Origin: Allorhizobium undicola ORS 992 = ATCC 700741
Lineage (GTDB): Bacteria; Pseudomonadota; Alphaproteobacteria; Rhizobiales; Rhizobiaceae
Length of the DNA stretch: 64,000 nucleotides
Direction of reading: 5' to 3'
Assembly (NCBI RefSeq): GCF_000621665.1
Contig: NZ_JHXQ01000004.1
Location: 248,001 to 312,000, forward strand
Position 1 is the first letter of the stretch. The number at the start of each line of letters is the position of its first letter. This document shows positions 19,314-28,097 of the stretch, piece by piece. Under the pieces are notes generated by a model. That model was not told where the DNA came from, ran no database searches, and saw only the letters and a list, made by a program, of their open reading frames with translations. A program made the position numbers and the translations under genes.

Positions 19314-19979
19314 ATGATCAAGAGACTTGCAATTGTCGCCCTTACGGCGACCTATCTTACCTCCTGCACCACCACTGATCCCTATACCGGCGAGCAGAAG
19401 ATGTCGAACACCGCAGGCGGCGCGCTGATCGGCGCAACCGTCGGCGCGCTCGGCGGTCTGGCCGTCGGTGGCCGTGGCCATGGCAAGCGCGATGCCGCCC
19501 TGATCGGCGCCGGTATCGGCGCACTGGCGGGCGGTGCCATCGGCAATTACATGGACAATCAGGAATCGGAGCTTCGCGCCCAGCTACAGGGCACGGGCGT
19601 CTCCGTCACCCGCCAGGGCGACCGGATCATCCTGAACATGCCGTCCAATATTACCTTCCCGACCGATCAGGATCAGGTGCTGCCGCCCTTCTATCCGACA
19701 CTGAATTCGGTGGCGATCGTGCTGAAGAAGTTCAACCGCACGCTGATCGACGTGAACGGCCACACCGATTCCACCGGCAGCCTGCAACATAATCAGGATC
19801 TGTCGCAGCGCCGCGCCGAGTCGGTATCCAATTACCTGGCATCGCAAGGCGTGGATCCGCGCCGCATGTCCTCCATGGGCTTTGGCCCCAGCCAGCCGGT
19901 GGCAAGCAATGCCACGCCGGAAGGCCGAGCCCAGAACCGCCGCGTGGAAGTGGCCATTTCCCCGCTCAAGCAGAACTGA
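19314..19979 (+). CDS. OmpA-family lipoprotein with glycine-zipper segment (YiaD-like)
   Basis: Predicted outer-membrane lipoprotein of 221 residues. The signal peptide ends at lipobox LTSC (Cys about 18). A glycine-zipper region follows (GGALIGATVGALGG and GAGIGALAGGAIGNYM). The C-terminal OmpA/MotB peptidoglycan-binding domain has NGHTDSTGS, LSQRRAESVSNYL and a final NRRVEVAI. The frame opens at 19260, but the lipobox requires start ATG 19314. It probably tethers the outer membrane to peptidoglycan. It follows ispG with about 80 bp between and is not clearly in the same operon. Confidence 0.9.
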   Translation: MIKRLAIVALTATYLTSCTTTDPYTGEQKMSNTAGGALIGATVGALGGLAVGGRGHGKRDAALIGAGIGALAGGAIGNYMDNQESELRAQLQGTGVSVTRQGDRIILNMPSNITFPTDQDQVLPPFYPTLNSVAIVLKKFNRTLIDVNGHTDSTGSLQHNQDLSQRRAESVSNYLASQGVDPRRMSSMGFGPSQPVASNATPEGRAQNRRVEVAISPLKQN

Positions 19980-19990
19980 CGCTCACGGAT

Positions 19991-20028
19991 TACAGCGCCG
20001 TGCGTTTTATCAAACGCACGGCGCTGTA
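19991..20028. repeat. Dispersed palindrome, family A
   Basis: Perfect 17-bp arms (TACAGCGCCGTGCGTTT and its complement) around a 4-base loop, just downstream of the OmpA-lipoprotein stop. Near copies lie at 26453-26489 and 34828-34871. It would form a strong hairpin but has no proper T-run, so it is a repeat first and only perhaps a 3' stabiliser. Confidence 0.85.
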
Positions 20029-20075
20029 ACATTTTAAATTTGCTGCATAATTTCACCTTAAATCGATTCTGATTT

Positions 20076-20123
20076 AGAGCATTTTCAGGAAAAGTGGAAA
20101 CCGGTTTTCCGTCTGAAAATGCG
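20076..20123. repeat. Dispersed repeat, family B
   Basis: AGAGCATTTTCAGGAAAAGT...CCGGTTTTCCGTCTGAAAATGC is an imperfect palindrome. Close relatives in this window lie near 21140, 26494, 51202, 53811 and 55407, with variants at 32274 and 32328. I recall similar intergenic repeats from Brucella and Ochrobactrum genomes. Confidence 0.85.
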
Positions 20124-20136
20124 TAAAAACAAATAG

Positions 20137-20179
20137 TTAGAGCGGTTCAATGTTTCCGTGAAACAATGAACCGCTCTAA
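20137..20179. repeat. Dispersed inverted repeat, family C
   Basis: TTAGAGCGGTTCAATGTTTC / GAAACAATGAACCGCTCTAA form a 20-bp stem with one mismatch and a 3-base loop. A second copy lies at 21093-21133, so the pair brackets the phaB gene. Confidence 0.85.
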
Positions 20180-20233
20180 GGAATTATGCAGTCACCAAAA
20201 CCACGGCCCGATTTTCGGGCCACCGCCCGGCGA

Positions 20234-20959
20234 TCAGACGAAGAACTGGCCGCCATTGGCCGAAATCGTCGAGCCGGTGATGAAGCCGGCATCGTCGGAA
20301 GCCAGGAACACCACGATCCGGGCAATTTCCTCCGGCTCGCCAAGGCGTCCCACCGGAATTTGCGGCAGGATACGCTCAGCGAGAACCTTTTCCGGAATGG
20401 CGCGCACCATTTCCGTGGCAATATAACCGGGGCAAATGGCATTGACCGTAATGTTTTTCGCCGCCCCTTCCTGCGCCAGCGCCTTGGTGAAACCAAGATC
20501 GCCCGCCTTGGCCGCCGAGTAATTCACCTGCCCCATCTGGCCCTTCTGACCATTGATGGAAGAGATATTGATGACCCGGCCAAAACTGCGATCCCGCATA
20601 CCGCCCCACAGCGGATGCGTCATGTTGAACAGGCCGCTGAGATTGGTGGAGATCACCTCGCCCCACTGCTCCGGCGTCATCTTGTGGAACATCGCATCGC
20701 GCGTGATACCGGCATTGTTCACCAGAATATCGACCGGCCCCAATGCCTCCTGCACCTTGGCAATACCGTCCACGCAGGCCTGATAGGACGAAACATCCCA
20801 TTTAAACACCGCAATCCCGGTCTCCGCCTCGAAGGCCTTGGCCTTCTCGTCATTGCCCGCGTAATTGGCGGCAACCTTGTATCCCGCCTTGCTCAAGGCC
20901 ACGGAAATTGCCGCACCAATGCCGCGTGTTCCCCCCGTTACCAGTGCTACCCTGCTCAT
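20234..20959 (-). CDS. phaB: Acetoacetyl-CoA reductase (PhaB)
   Basis: NADPH-dependent SDR that reduces acetoacetyl-CoA to (R)-3-hydroxybutyryl-CoA for polyhydroxybutyrate. 241 residues. It has cofactor loop TGGTRGIGAAI, NNAG, the catalytic Ser of INISSINGQKGQMGQ and YSAAK, and the PhaB-typical end ISANGGQFFV. A GAGGAACG ribosome-binding site places the start at ATG 20959, not at the upstream in-frame codon 21004. It lies downstream of phaA on the same strand, with 335 bp between them filled partly by repeats, so co-transcription is uncertain. Confidence 0.95.
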   Translation of the reverse strand: MSRVALVTGGTRGIGAAISVALSKAGYKVAANYAGNDEKAKAFEAETGIAVFKWDVSSYQACVDGIAKVQEALGPVDILVNNAGITRDAMFHKMTPEQWGEVISTNLSGLFNMTHPLWGGMRDRSFGRVINISSINGQKGQMGQVNYSAAKAGDLGFTKALAQEGAAKNITVNAICPGYIATEMVRAIPEKVLAERILPQIPVGRLGEPEEIARIVVFLASDDAGFITGSTISANGGQFFV

Positions 20960-21092
20960 GGATCGTTCCTCTTCGACGTTTCTGGGTTTTGTAATCGCAG
21001 ACAACAGAAACCCGCCCGCCCCCGAAGGCCGGTTCCGATTGCCAGTGATGGAGAAATCTCAAAATCTATCCAGCGAAAACCAATTCGCCGGA

Positions 21093-21192
21093 TAGAGCGG
21101 TTCATCGTTTCGCGAAAGCAATGAACCGCTCTAACTGTCTGATTTTACGTATTTTCCAGGGAAAAGCAGTTCCACCTTTCCTGAAAATGCTT
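21093..21192. repeat. Family C inverted repeat followed by a degenerate family B copy
   Basis: In the phaA-phaB gap (20960-21294), TAGAGCGGTTCATCG...CAATGAACCGCTCTA (21093-21133) repeats the 20137 element. It is followed by a diverged family B copy (ATTTTCCAGGGAAAAG...CCTTTCCTGAAAATGCTT, to about 21192). I see nothing else in the gap. Confidence 0.75.
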
Positions 21193-21294
21193 AGGCCTTT
21201 CCTGCCTGGAGCATGTCCTGAAAGGAAACCGCAAACCGGCTTCCCCGGACGTTCATTTCATGGGCATTCCAGACGGGGAAAAGGCCTCAAGCCC

Positions 21295-22476
21295 TTAGAG
21301 CGCTTCCAGGCACATGGCCACGCCCATGCCGCCGCCGATGCAAAGCGTTGCAAGGCCCTTGCTTGCACCGCGACGACGCATTTCGAACAGCAGCGTGTTG
21401 AGAATGCGCGCGCCCGATGCACCCACCGGATGGCCGATGGCGATAGCGCCACCATTGACGTTGACGATCGACGTATCCCAGCCGAGATCCTTGTTGACGG
21501 CGCAGGCCTGCGCGGCAAAAGCTTCATTTGCCTCGACAAGATCGAGATCGCCGATTTTCCAGCCAGCCTTTTCCAGCGCCTTGCGTGAGGCAGGGATCGG
21601 GCCGGTGCCCATGATCTTGGGATCGACGCCCGCCGTTGCCCAGGACGCGATGCGCGCCAGCGGACGAATGCCGCGACGGACCGCTTCGGCCTCGGTCATC
21701 AGCAGGGCAGCGGCCGCACCGTCATTGATGCCGGAGGCATTGCCCGCCGTGACCGTGCCTTCCTTGTCGAAGGCAGGCTTCAGCTTGGCAAGATTGTCGA
21801 TCGTCGTGCCGGGACGGATATATTCGTCGGCATCGACAATCACGTCACCCTTGCGGCCCGATACGGTGAAGGGAACGATTTCGTCCTTGAACTTGCCGGC
21901 CGCCTGCGCGGCCTCCGCCTTGTTTTGCGAGGCAACGGCAAAAGCATCCTGCTCGTCGCGGCTCAACTGCCATTGGCGGGCCACGTTTTCAGCGGTCGTG
22001 CCCATGTGATAGCCATAAAATGCGTCCGTCAGGCCATCCTTGATCATGGTGTCGATCATCTTCATGTCGCCCATCTTGGTACCGGCGCGCAAGTGGGCGC
22101 AATGCGGAGCCATGGACATGGATTCCTGACCGCCCGCCACGATGATGTCGGCATCGCCGGAAACGATCTGCTGCATTCCCAGCGCCACGGCCCGCAGCCC
22201 CGAACCACAAAGCTGGTTCATGCCCCAGGCTGTCTTTTCCTGCGGAATTCCGGCCTTCATGGCCGCCTGGCGCGCCGGGTTCTGGCCCTGTCCCGCCGTG
22301 AGAATCTGTCCGAGAATGACCTCATCCACCTCGCCCGCCTCGACACCGGCGCGCTCAAGCACGGCCTTGATGACCGTTGCACCCAGATCGTGAGCGGCAA
22401 CATTGGCAAACGCACCATTGAAGGAGCCAACCGCCGTGCGGGCAGCGCTGGCGATGACGATGGATGGCGTGGTCAT
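21295..22476 (-). CDS. phaA: Acetyl-CoA acetyltransferase (PhaA thiolase)
   Basis: Degradative/biosynthetic thiolase that condenses two acetyl-CoA to acetoacetyl-CoA, the first step of polyhydroxybutyrate synthesis. 393 residues, normal for the family. The nucleophilic Cys lies in [12 protein letters not shown] (about 90), the His in [15 protein letters not shown] (about 349), and the second catalytic Cys in LCIGGGMG (about 379). ATG 22476 is preceded by GAGGAGAC. It is divergent from phaR, which probably regulates polymer genes, and upstream of phaB on the same strand. Confidence 0.97.
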   Translation of the reverse strand: MTTPSIVIASAARTAVGSFNGAFANVAAHDLGATVIKAVLERAGVEAGEVDEVILGQILTAGQGQNPARQAAMKAGIPQEKTAWGMNQLCGSGLRAVALGMQQIVSGDADIIVAGGQESMSMAPHCAHLRAGTKMGDMKMIDTMIKDGLTDAFYGYHMGTTAENVARQWQLSRDEQDAFAVASQNKAEAAQAAGKFKDEIVPFTVSGRKGDVIVDADEYIRPGTTIDNLAKLKPAFDKEGTVTAGNASGINDGAAAALLMTEAEAVRRGIRPLARIASWATAGVDPKIMGTGPIPASRKALEKAGWKIGDLDLVEANEAFAAQACAVNKDLGWDTSIVNVNGGAIAIGHPVGASGARILNTLLFEMRRRGASKGLATLCIGGGMGVAMCLEAL

Positions 22477-22708
22477 TGGAAGTCTCCTCGAATTTTCCTC
22501 TTTGGCGGGAGACTGGCAAAGCTTTAACCAGAAGTCAAACCCGACGATTGAGCCTTATACATGCGTCGGTTGCATAATCAATAACTTGTTCACCGCTGGG
22601 GATCAGGTTCCCGCAACGCACAAATGAATTGTCAATTCACGGCATTTGCGCATAAGGTTGTGGACGGGAAGAGCAAGAACAATCACAATTCTGGGTCAGG
22701 AGACAAAA

Positions 22709-23284
22709 ATGGCAAAAGCAGATGGCGAAATCATAATCAAGAAATATGCCAATCGCCGCCTCTACAACACCGGAACCAGCACCTATGTGACGCTGGAGGA
22801 TCTGGCGAAAATGGTAAAGCGGGGCGAGGACTTTACCGTTCAGGATGCAAAATCCGGCGAGGACATTACCCATTCCGTTCTGACGCAGATCATTTTCGAG
22901 CAGGAAGCCAAGACCAGCAACACGCTTCTGCCGATTTCCTTTCTACGCCAGCTTATCAGCTATTACGGCGACCAGATGCAAATGGTCGTGCCGAGCTTCC
23001 TCGAACATTCGATGAAAGCCTTCAACGACCAGCAGGCCCAGATGCGTGAGCAGATGACCAAGGCCTTCGGCGGCACGCCCCTTGGCAAGAACCTTCATGC
23101 GCCGATGCAATTGATGGAAGAGCAGGTCAAGCGCAACACCGAAATGTTCCAGCAGGCCATGCAGATGTTTTCTCCCTTCATGACAGCGCAGACACCGAAG
23201 GAAGTCAAAAAGCCGGAAGCCAGCGACATCGATGAATTGAAGGAACAGTTGCGAAACCTGCAAAGCAAGCTCGACAAGCTTTGA
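22709..23284 (+). CDS. phaR: Polyhydroxyalkanoate synthesis repressor PhaR
   Basis: Transcription factor that binds both DNA and polyhydroxybutyrate granules. It represses phasin and polymer genes until nascent polymer titrates it. 191 residues. The N-terminal PHB_acc DNA-binding domain has EIIIKKYANRRLYNTGTSTYVTLEDLAKMV. A second accumulation-regulator segment (FEQEAKTSNTLLPISFLRQLISYYGDQMQ) follows, then a Met/Gln-rich helical region with a C-terminal coiled coil (LKEQLRNLQSKLDKL). AGGAGA fixes ATG 22709. It is divergent from phaA over a 232-bp promoter region. Confidence 0.93.
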   Translation: MAKADGEIIIKKYANRRLYNTGTSTYVTLEDLAKMVKRGEDFTVQDAKSGEDITHSVLTQIIFEQEAKTSNTLLPISFLRQLISYYGDQMQMVVPSFLEHSMKAFNDQQAQMREQMTKAFGGTPLGKNLHAPMQLMEEQVKRNTEMFQQAMQMFSPFMTAQTPKEVKKPEASDIDELKEQLRNLQSKLDKL

Positions 23285-23338
23285 GGGCTCCCTTTCAAAT
23301 GGGGGGCCGTCAGATGCGGGAAACACCCAAACGAAAGG

Positions 23339-23368
23339 CATAAAAAAGGCCGGGACGACCCGGCCTTT
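23339..23368 (-). terminator. Rho-independent terminator of rpmF
   Basis: AAAGGCCGGG (23345-23354) pairs with CCCGGCCTTT (23359-23368) over a 4-base loop. On the minus strand it is followed by a T-run, 25 bp after the rpmF stop. It may also help end phaR transcription. Confidence 0.85.
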
Positions 23369-23392
23369 AAACTGTCTGCCAAGAGGCGCGGA

Positions 23393-23578
23393 TTATGCGC
23401 TTTCCTTCGGCGTCAGAACCTGGCGACCGCGATACATGCCCGTCTTCAGGTCAATGTGATGCGGACGGCGCAGTTCGCCGGAGTTCTTGTCTTCGACATA
23501 GGTCGGGTTCTTGAGAGCGTCAGCAGAGCGGCGCATACCGCGCTTGGACGGGCTCGTTTTTCTTTTCGGTACAGCCAT
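23393..23578 (-). CDS. rpmF: Ribosomal protein bL32
   Basis: Large-subunit protein of 61 residues. It begins with the typical [22 protein letters not shown] and has [19 protein letters not shown] near the C-terminus. There are no CxxC zinc motifs, so this is the zinc-independent (C-minus) form, as usual in alphaproteobacteria. It has its own terminator and sits as a single gene between phaR and a GST gene. Confidence 0.97.
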   Translation of the reverse strand: MAVPKRKTSPSKRGMRRSADALKNPTYVEDKNSGELRRPHHIDLKTGMYRGRQVLTPKESA

Positions 23579-23755
23579 TTAATTTACTCCAGGTGTCGGT
23601 CGAAAGCGCCTTTCCGGCCTCGCGGAGGCCGCATGGCACGCGCATCGATCTCGGAATTTGGCGGGCTTATACATGCCAAGTCCGGCTTTGACCAGCCCCT
23701 CCACCCATTTTTTTGATTCTTATGAGGAGCTTGGCCCTGTCTTGTTCGGACAAAA

Positions 23756-24430
23756 TCATGGCTGCAAAGCGGGCAACTCGCCGGGCACTTCGTCTTCCGG
23801 GACAATCCACGGCTCCAGAAGCGCCGCAGCCTGCCACTGGATAAAGGCGGGATGGCTGCTCATTGCCTGCATGTAGCGGGCCGCGGTGTCATCCCGCGTC
23901 AGCAGAAAGCTGGAAAAACGGTTGACCACCGGCGCGAACATCGCATCGGCCGCGCTGAAGGCGCCAAACAGGAAGGGGCCGCCGGAACGGTTGAGGCATT
24001 CCGTCCAGATAGCCTCGATCCGCCGCACATTATCCATCACGCCGTCCGGGAGCGCGATGGATCTGGGCTTGCGGCGCATGTTCATCGGGCAGGCGTTGCG
24101 AAGGGCGCGAAAGCCCGTTGCCATCTCCATCGAGAAGGCGCGGGCCAGCGCTCGCTGGCCCACGTCCCGCGGCCAGAGTCCCGCCTGCGGGAAAAGCTCC
24201 GCCACATATTCGATGATCGCAAGCGACTCGCAAATCTTCAGCGCGCCGTGCTGTAGCACCGGTACCTGCCCCGTGGGGGAAATGGCGCGAATATCCGGAT
24301 TGCCCGCCGGAAAATCGAAACGCACCAGCCTCTCCTCGAAGGCGATGCCGCACCCTGTCATGGCCATCCACGGCCGGAAGGACCATGAGGAATAGTTCTT
24401 GTTGGCGATATAAAGGATGAGGCCGGACAA
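23756..24430 (-). CDS. Glutathione S-transferase family protein
   Basis: 224-residue two-domain GST. The N-terminal thioredoxin-like domain has ANKNYSSWSFRPWMAM at the start (Ser/Tyr catalytic region) and TGQVPVLQHGALKICESLAI with the cis-Pro and the Glu-Ser that bind glutathione. The all-helical C-terminal domain includes FGAFSAADAMFAPVVNRF, the conserved capping/hydrophobic-staple region with Asp. The frame and length suggest a complete cytosolic enzyme. Substrate unknown. It is transcribed in the same direction as the neighbouring rpmF and mtgA but with no obvious link. Confidence 0.88.
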   Translation of the reverse strand: MSGLILYIANKNYSSWSFRPWMAMTGCGIAFEERLVRFDFPAGNPDIRAISPTGQVPVLQHGALKICESLAIIEYVAELFPQAGLWPRDVGQRALARAFSMEMATGFRALRNACPMNMRRKPRSIALPDGVMDNVRRIEAIWTECLNRSGGPFLFGAFSAADAMFAPVVNRFSSFLLTRDDTAARYMQAMSSHPAFIQWQAAALLEPWIVPEDEVPGELPALQP

Positions 24431-24498
24431 CGATAACTTCCTTTCCTACGGTCTTCAAAGGGAACGACAGTCGGGCAACGTCAAAGCCGAACCTAAAC

Positions 24499-25236
24499 CT
24501 AGCGCTCGATACAGGCAACATAGGGCGCCGCGTTGCGCGCCCGGCCCTGTACGGTGCCTGCGAGCCTTCGCAGGCCTGCTCCGGGCCGGGCGGCATTGCG
24601 GGTGATGGGATTTGGCAGAACCACCGCCAGCAGCGAGGCCTGCCGCGAGGTGAGCCTTGCGGCGGGAACCTTGAAATAGTGCTGCGCCGCCGCTTCGATA
24701 CCGTAAATGCCCGGCCCCCATTCCGCGACATTCAGATAGATTTCCAGAATCCGGCGTTTGGGCCATACGAGGTCTGCGGCAAGCGCCATGGGAACTTCCA
24801 GCCCCTTTCGCACGAAGGAACGGCTGTTCCACAGGAAGAGGTTTTTTACGGTCTGCATGGTGATGGTGCTGGCGCCGCGGGTCGGCTCGCCATCCAGCGC
24901 ATCGTCGATGACGCTTCGCATCTGCACCCAGTCCACCCCGTTATGCGAACAGAACTGCCCGTCTTCCGACATCAGCACGGAGCGGATGAGATTGGGGGAA
25001 ATATTGTCGAGCGGCACCCATTGCCGATCATAGCCTTGCAGCAAGGCAAGATCGGCCAGCATCAGCGTGGACACGGGGTGAACGAAAGAGGGCCTGTAAA
25101 GGATCATCAATACCAGCGGCAGCAGCGCCAGCCCCAGAAGGATCTTTCCAATACGCGACAGCAAGACCCGCCTTTCCTCCCGCTCCTCTTCCGCCGCGCC
25201 ATGCTGCGGTTCACCGGACGCCTCATCGACGGTCAA
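24499..25236 (-). CDS. mtgA: Monofunctional peptidoglycan transglycosylase MtgA
   Basis: Inner-membrane GT51 enzyme that polymerises lipid II into glycan strands without a transpeptidase domain. After a short cytoplasmic tail, one membrane helix ([17 protein letters not shown]) leads into the GT51 domain. It has [15 protein letters not shown] (catalytic Glu of the first motif), [16 protein letters not shown] and [19 protein letters not shown] (second catalytic Glu). The frame runs far upstream, antisense to ispA, so the long ORF is not real. TTG 25236 with AGGGGGA upstream gives about 245 residues, a normal size; no nearer ATG or GTG exists in frame. The start is therefore moderately sure and the identity is firm. 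Confidence 0.88.
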   Translation of the reverse strand: MTVDEASGEPQHGAAEEEREERRVLLSRIGKILLGLALLPLVLMILYRPSFVHPVSTLMLADLALLQGYDRQWVPLDNISPNLIRSVLMSEDGQFCSHNGVDWVQMRSVIDDALDGEPTRGASTITMQTVKNLFLWNSRSFVRKGLEVPMALAADLVWPKRRILEIYLNVAEWGPGIYGIEAAAQHYFKVPAARLTSRQASLLAVVLPNPITRNAARPGAGLRRLAGTVQGRARNAAPYVACIER

Positions 25237-25464
25237 GCATATCCCCCTTGCCCCTGTTGCCCCACGGGCTTTTGCCGGACACCAATCCCGCTCCCCGGCA
25301 TTATGCGCCTGTCTGCGCGCCATGAGGGAGCCCTTTGCTTTTCCGATCTTTCCAACGCCCTGTCCACGGCCTGCGCCATAAATTTTCGATTGCCCCCAAC
25401 CCAAGGCCATGCAAAACAGCCCCCGACCCACCAAACAGCCCGAAAAGGGCGCAAAGAGGCCGTG

Positions 25465-26361
25465 ATGTTCCAAGATCGTTTGCAGGAAGCCGCGTCGCGT
25501 GTGCAGGCGCTTCTGGCGGATTTGCTGGGCGCCGCCGTGCAGGACGATGAGATTGCCCGGCCCGAGCAGCTTCTTTCCGCCATGCGTCATGCCGTACTCA
25601 ATGGCGGCAAGCGGCTTCGCCCGTTTCTGGTTCTGGAAACCGCCCGTCTTCTGGGCGGCAATGAAGAGGCAGCGCTCAGGGTGGGAGCCGCGCTGGAATG
25701 TCTGCACTGCTATTCGCTGGTCCATGACGACCTGCCGGCCATGGACGACGACGATCTGCGCCGCGGCCAGCCCACGGTGCATGTGGCCTTCGACGAGGCG
25801 ACAGCAATATTGGCGGGCGACAGCCTGCTGACCCTTGCCTTCGACATCATTGCCGATCCCCGCTGCGGGCTTAACGATGGCGCGCGCGCCAGCCTCGTGC
25901 TGGCGCTTGCACGGGCCGCGGGCCTTGGCGGCATGGCAGGCGGGCAGATGCTGGATCTGGCCGCCGAACGCCAGGCCCCGGATGAGCAGGCAATCGTCAC
26001 CCTCCAGGCGATGAAAACCGGCGCCCTGCTGCGCTTTGCCTGCGAGGCCGGCGCCATGATTGCCGGTACAGACCAGCAGGACCGGCAAAGGCTGCGCCGC
26101 TTCGGTGAACTGGTCGGCCGGGCCTTCCAGCTGGCCGACGATCTTCTCGACATCACCGCCGATGCCGCCACCATGGGCAAGGCGACCGGCAAGGATGCCG
26201 GACGCAACAAGGCAACGCTCGTATCGCTGAAGGGACAGGACTGGGCCGAGGCTGAACTGGACCGCCTCGTGGCAGAAGCAGTTGCGCTTCTGGAGCCCTA
26301 TGGCGAAAAGGCCGCCGTGCTGATGGAGGCAGCCCGCTTCATCGCCCAGCGCAAGAGCTGA
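25465..26361 (+). CDS. ispA: Farnesyl/geranylgeranyl diphosphate synthase (IspA)
   Basis: Trans-prenyltransferase that condenses IPP with allylic diphosphates to C15 (or C20) for quinones, undecaprenyl phosphate and hopanoid precursors. 298 residues. It has [13 protein letters not shown], the first Asp-rich motif [18 protein letters not shown] (about 86-103), [17 protein letters not shown] and the second Asp-rich motif [11 protein letters not shown] (about 223-233). ATG 25465 follows AAAGAGG by 5 bases. The frame opens upstream but nothing there resembles the family. It is divergent from mtgA; IspG at 17983 feeds the same pathway. Confidence 0.95.
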   Translation: MFQDRLQEAASRVQALLADLLGAAVQDDEIARPEQLLSAMRHAVLNGGKRLRPFLVLETARLLGGNEEAALRVGAALECLHCYSLVHDDLPAMDDDDLRRGQPTVHVAFDEATAILAGDSLLTLAFDIIADPRCGLNDGARASLVLALARAAGLGGMAGGQMLDLAAERQAPDEQAIVTLQAMKTGALLRFACEAGAMIAGTDQQDRQRLRRFGELVGRAFQLADDLLDITADAATMGKATGKDAGRNKATLVSLKGQDWAEAELDRLVAEAVALLEPYGEKAAVLMEAARFIAQRKS

Positions 26362-26452
26362 CACCGCGCATGGGCGGCGTGGCAACCACCACCCATAAGC
26401 GCACGCCCGCAACCGATCACAAGATTTGACTTTTTTGCCCGCCACTGCGCGC

Positions 26453-26552
26453 TACAGTGCCGTGCGTTTGATAAAAACACGGCGCTGTAACGATGCGTTT
26501 TTACACATTTTCGCACGGAAAACCGGTTTCTACTTTTCCTGAAAATGCTCTG
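26453..26552. repeat. Family A palindrome next to a family B repeat
   Basis: TACAGTGCCGTGCGTTTGAT...CACGGCGCTGTA (26453-26489) is a slightly degenerate family A palindrome. At 26494-26552 follows an inverted family B copy (GCGTTTTTACACATTTTCGC...CTTTTCCTGAAAATGCTCT). Together they fill most of the ispA-lysE gap. Confidence 0.8.
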
Positions 26553-26569
26553 AAATTCTGGAGTTTCCC

Positions 26570-27211
26570 ATGTCGGACATCATGCAGCACCTGCCGCAGA
26601 TCGGTGCAGCCTACATGCTTTATCTGGTCGCGGTCATCAGCCCCGGCCCTGCCAATATTGCCATTATCAGCACCGCCATCCAGCGGGGACGCAAAAGCGC
26701 CTTTGTCATCATGCTGGGCATTTTCTGCGGGTCCTGCACCTGGGCGCTTGCGGCGGCCATGGGGCTTTCCGCGCTGCTGATGCAATATGGCCAGATCCTC
26801 GAAGTGCTGAAAATCGTCGGCGGGCTCTACATGCTTTATCTGGCCTACAAGGCATCGCGCAGCCTTTTTGCAGGCGCATCTTCGGCAGACCTGCCACAAG
26901 CTGCGCCGCAGGCCAGCCTGAGACAGCTTTTTTTGAAGGGCTATGCCATCCACCTCACCAATCCCAAGGCGATCTTCGGCTGGGTAGCGACAATCTCGCT
27001 GGGGCTGCCAGAAGGTTCCTCCCCGGCAACGGTGGCGCTGATCGTCGGAGGCTGCCTTGCCACTGGCTTCACGATATTTTCGGCCTATGCGCTGCTGTTT
27101 TCCACCGCGCGCGCCGCCCGTCTTTATACCAGCGCAAAACGCCCGATGGATGCGGCCATGGCGCTGATCTTCGGTGCAGCGGGCTTCAAGATGCTGGCCA
27201 GCGCCACATGA
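26570..27211 (+). CDS. LysE-family amino-acid/metabolite exporter
   Basis: 213-residue inner-membrane exporter of the LysE/RhtB family. It shows about six hydrophobic segments and the family N-terminal signature AAYMLYLVAVISPGPANIAI with conserved PGPA. Further features are LGIFCGSCTWALAAAMG, YMLYLAYKA and KGYAIHLTNPKAIFGWVA (the conserved NPK after helix 3). The start is ATG 26570 with weak GGAG upstream; a bidirectional terminator follows. The exported substrate cannot be told from sequence. Confidence 0.9.
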   Translation: MSDIMQHLPQIGAAYMLYLVAVISPGPANIAIISTAIQRGRKSAFVIMLGIFCGSCTWALAAAMGLSALLMQYGQILEVLKIVGGLYMLYLAYKASRSLFAGASSADLPQAAPQASLRQLFLKGYAIHLTNPKAIFGWVATISLGLPEGSSPATVALIVGGCLATGFTIFSAYALLFSTARAARLYTSAKRPMDAAMALIFGAAGFKMLASAT

Positions 27212-27246
27212 AAGAAACCCGCCGGAGGCGGTCCGGCGGGCTTCTT
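27212..27246. terminator. Bidirectional terminator
   Basis: AAGAAACCCGCCGGA / TCCGGCGGGCTTCTT form a GC-rich stem immediately after the lysE-type gene. On the other strand it follows the small glycine-zipper lipoprotein gene. The T-runs are short. Confidence 0.7.
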
Positions 27247-27259
27247 CCCATTGAAGGTT

Positions 27260-27517
27260 TTAGCGGCAGCGCGCCTCGTAGCGATGCCCGTAACGGTCGC
27301 GATAGATGCAATAGCCGCGGCGCTCATGCGACTGGCCGATCAGCGCGCCGATCACCCCGCCGCCAACGGCGCCAACCGCCGCTCCGCCCCAGGAATTGGT
27401 TGCGACGCCGCCGATGACTGCGCCGGAGGCCGCGCCGATCGAGGCACCCCGTTCCGTGGCCGTACAAGAAGCGACCAGCGGCAGAAGAAGTGCAACTGCA
27501 ACAGCTTTCATTTTCAT
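27260..27517 (-). CDS. Small glycine-zipper lipoprotein
   Basis: 85 residues. The signal peptide ends in lipobox LVASC (Cys about 18). Glycine-zipper repeats follow (GASIGAASGAVIGGVATNS and GAAVGAVGGGVIGALIG), then a short tail with two Cys (GYCIYRDRYGHRYEARCR). It resembles YMGG-like Gly-zipper / SmpA-adjacent outer-membrane lipoproteins common in Rhizobiales. AAAGGAAC stands before ATG 27517. Function unknown; the Gly-zipper suggests membrane packing or oligomerisation. Confidence 0.85.
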   Translation of the reverse strand: MKMKAVAVALLLPLVASCTATERGASIGAASGAVIGGVATNSWGGAAVGAVGGGVIGALIGQSHERRGYCIYRDRYGHRYEARCR

Positions 27518-27548
27518 GACGATGTTCCTTTCTTACGGCCCGGACAGC

Positions 27549-27704
27549 TTATATGCGGCCCATGAGCAGCAGAATGATGATGATGAGAACGACAAGACCC
27601 AGACCGCCGGAAGGACCGTAACCCCAACTGCGGCTGTAACCCCAATTCGGCAGCGCACCAATCAGCAGCAGAATGAGAATGACGAGAAGAACTGTACTGA
27701 GCAT
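27549..27704 (-). CDS. DUF3309-like 51-aa membrane protein
   Basis: Translated by hand from the minus strand. The product has an N-terminal hydrophobic helix (LSTVLLVILILLLIGALP), a central NWGYSRSWGYGPSGGLG and a second helix (LVVLIIIILLLMGRI). The length, the SWGYGPSGG core and the closing GRI match the DUF3309 family, tiny two-helix proteins widespread in alphaproteobacteria with no assigned role. GGGAGG stands before ATG 27704. It shares direction with the Gly-zipper lipoprotein 31 bp downstream, so the two may be co-transcribed. No function can be assigned. Confidence 0.85.
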   Translation of the reverse strand: MLSTVLLVILILLLIGALPNWGYSRSWGYGPSGGLGLVVLIIIILLLMGRI

Positions 27705-28097
27705 GAAATGCCCTCCCTACGATAACCCCTTGCGGGACGATGTCTGTTTCTTTCGACTCCATAATGCAGGGCTGCATTTTTTGTTCCACGCCTGTCACAA
27801 TGGAAAAACCCGATGGCACACCGGCCAAGCGATTCAATGCATTGAGCTTTTCCTGTCATATTAAAAGGGGAGCGGACATGAACAAAGGCTGAACCGGCCT
27901 ATCAGCGATTCGTCCGCCTTTCGTTCCCACCCCGTTCACGCCCATGCGCGATGGAAGGGCGGCTTTTTCCGGAAAAATTGGCCCTTGCCGCCGATAAAAT
28001 CGATTGGCATGTCATTCTTTGCTTGCCTTTGCGGCAAAGCGTCTCCATGTGTGCCGCAAGGGGAAAGCACCCCCAATGCCAAATCCGGAGTGCCGAT
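27705..28097. other. Intergenic region before the helicase gene
   Basis: About 390 bp between two divergent genes. I see no convincing ORF, terminator or named site; it should hold both promoters. The short frame 27673-27864 is not supported by any motif. Confidence 0.5.

Noticed and set aside
19991-20028. Strong palindrome considered as a terminator or structured RNA
   Set aside because: Same sequence recurs in unrelated gaps and lacks a T-run; better called a dispersed repeat.
24499-26445. 648-codon open frame on the minus strand
   Set aside because: Only its last ~245 codons encode MtgA; the rest is antisense to ispA, which has both Asp-rich motifs.
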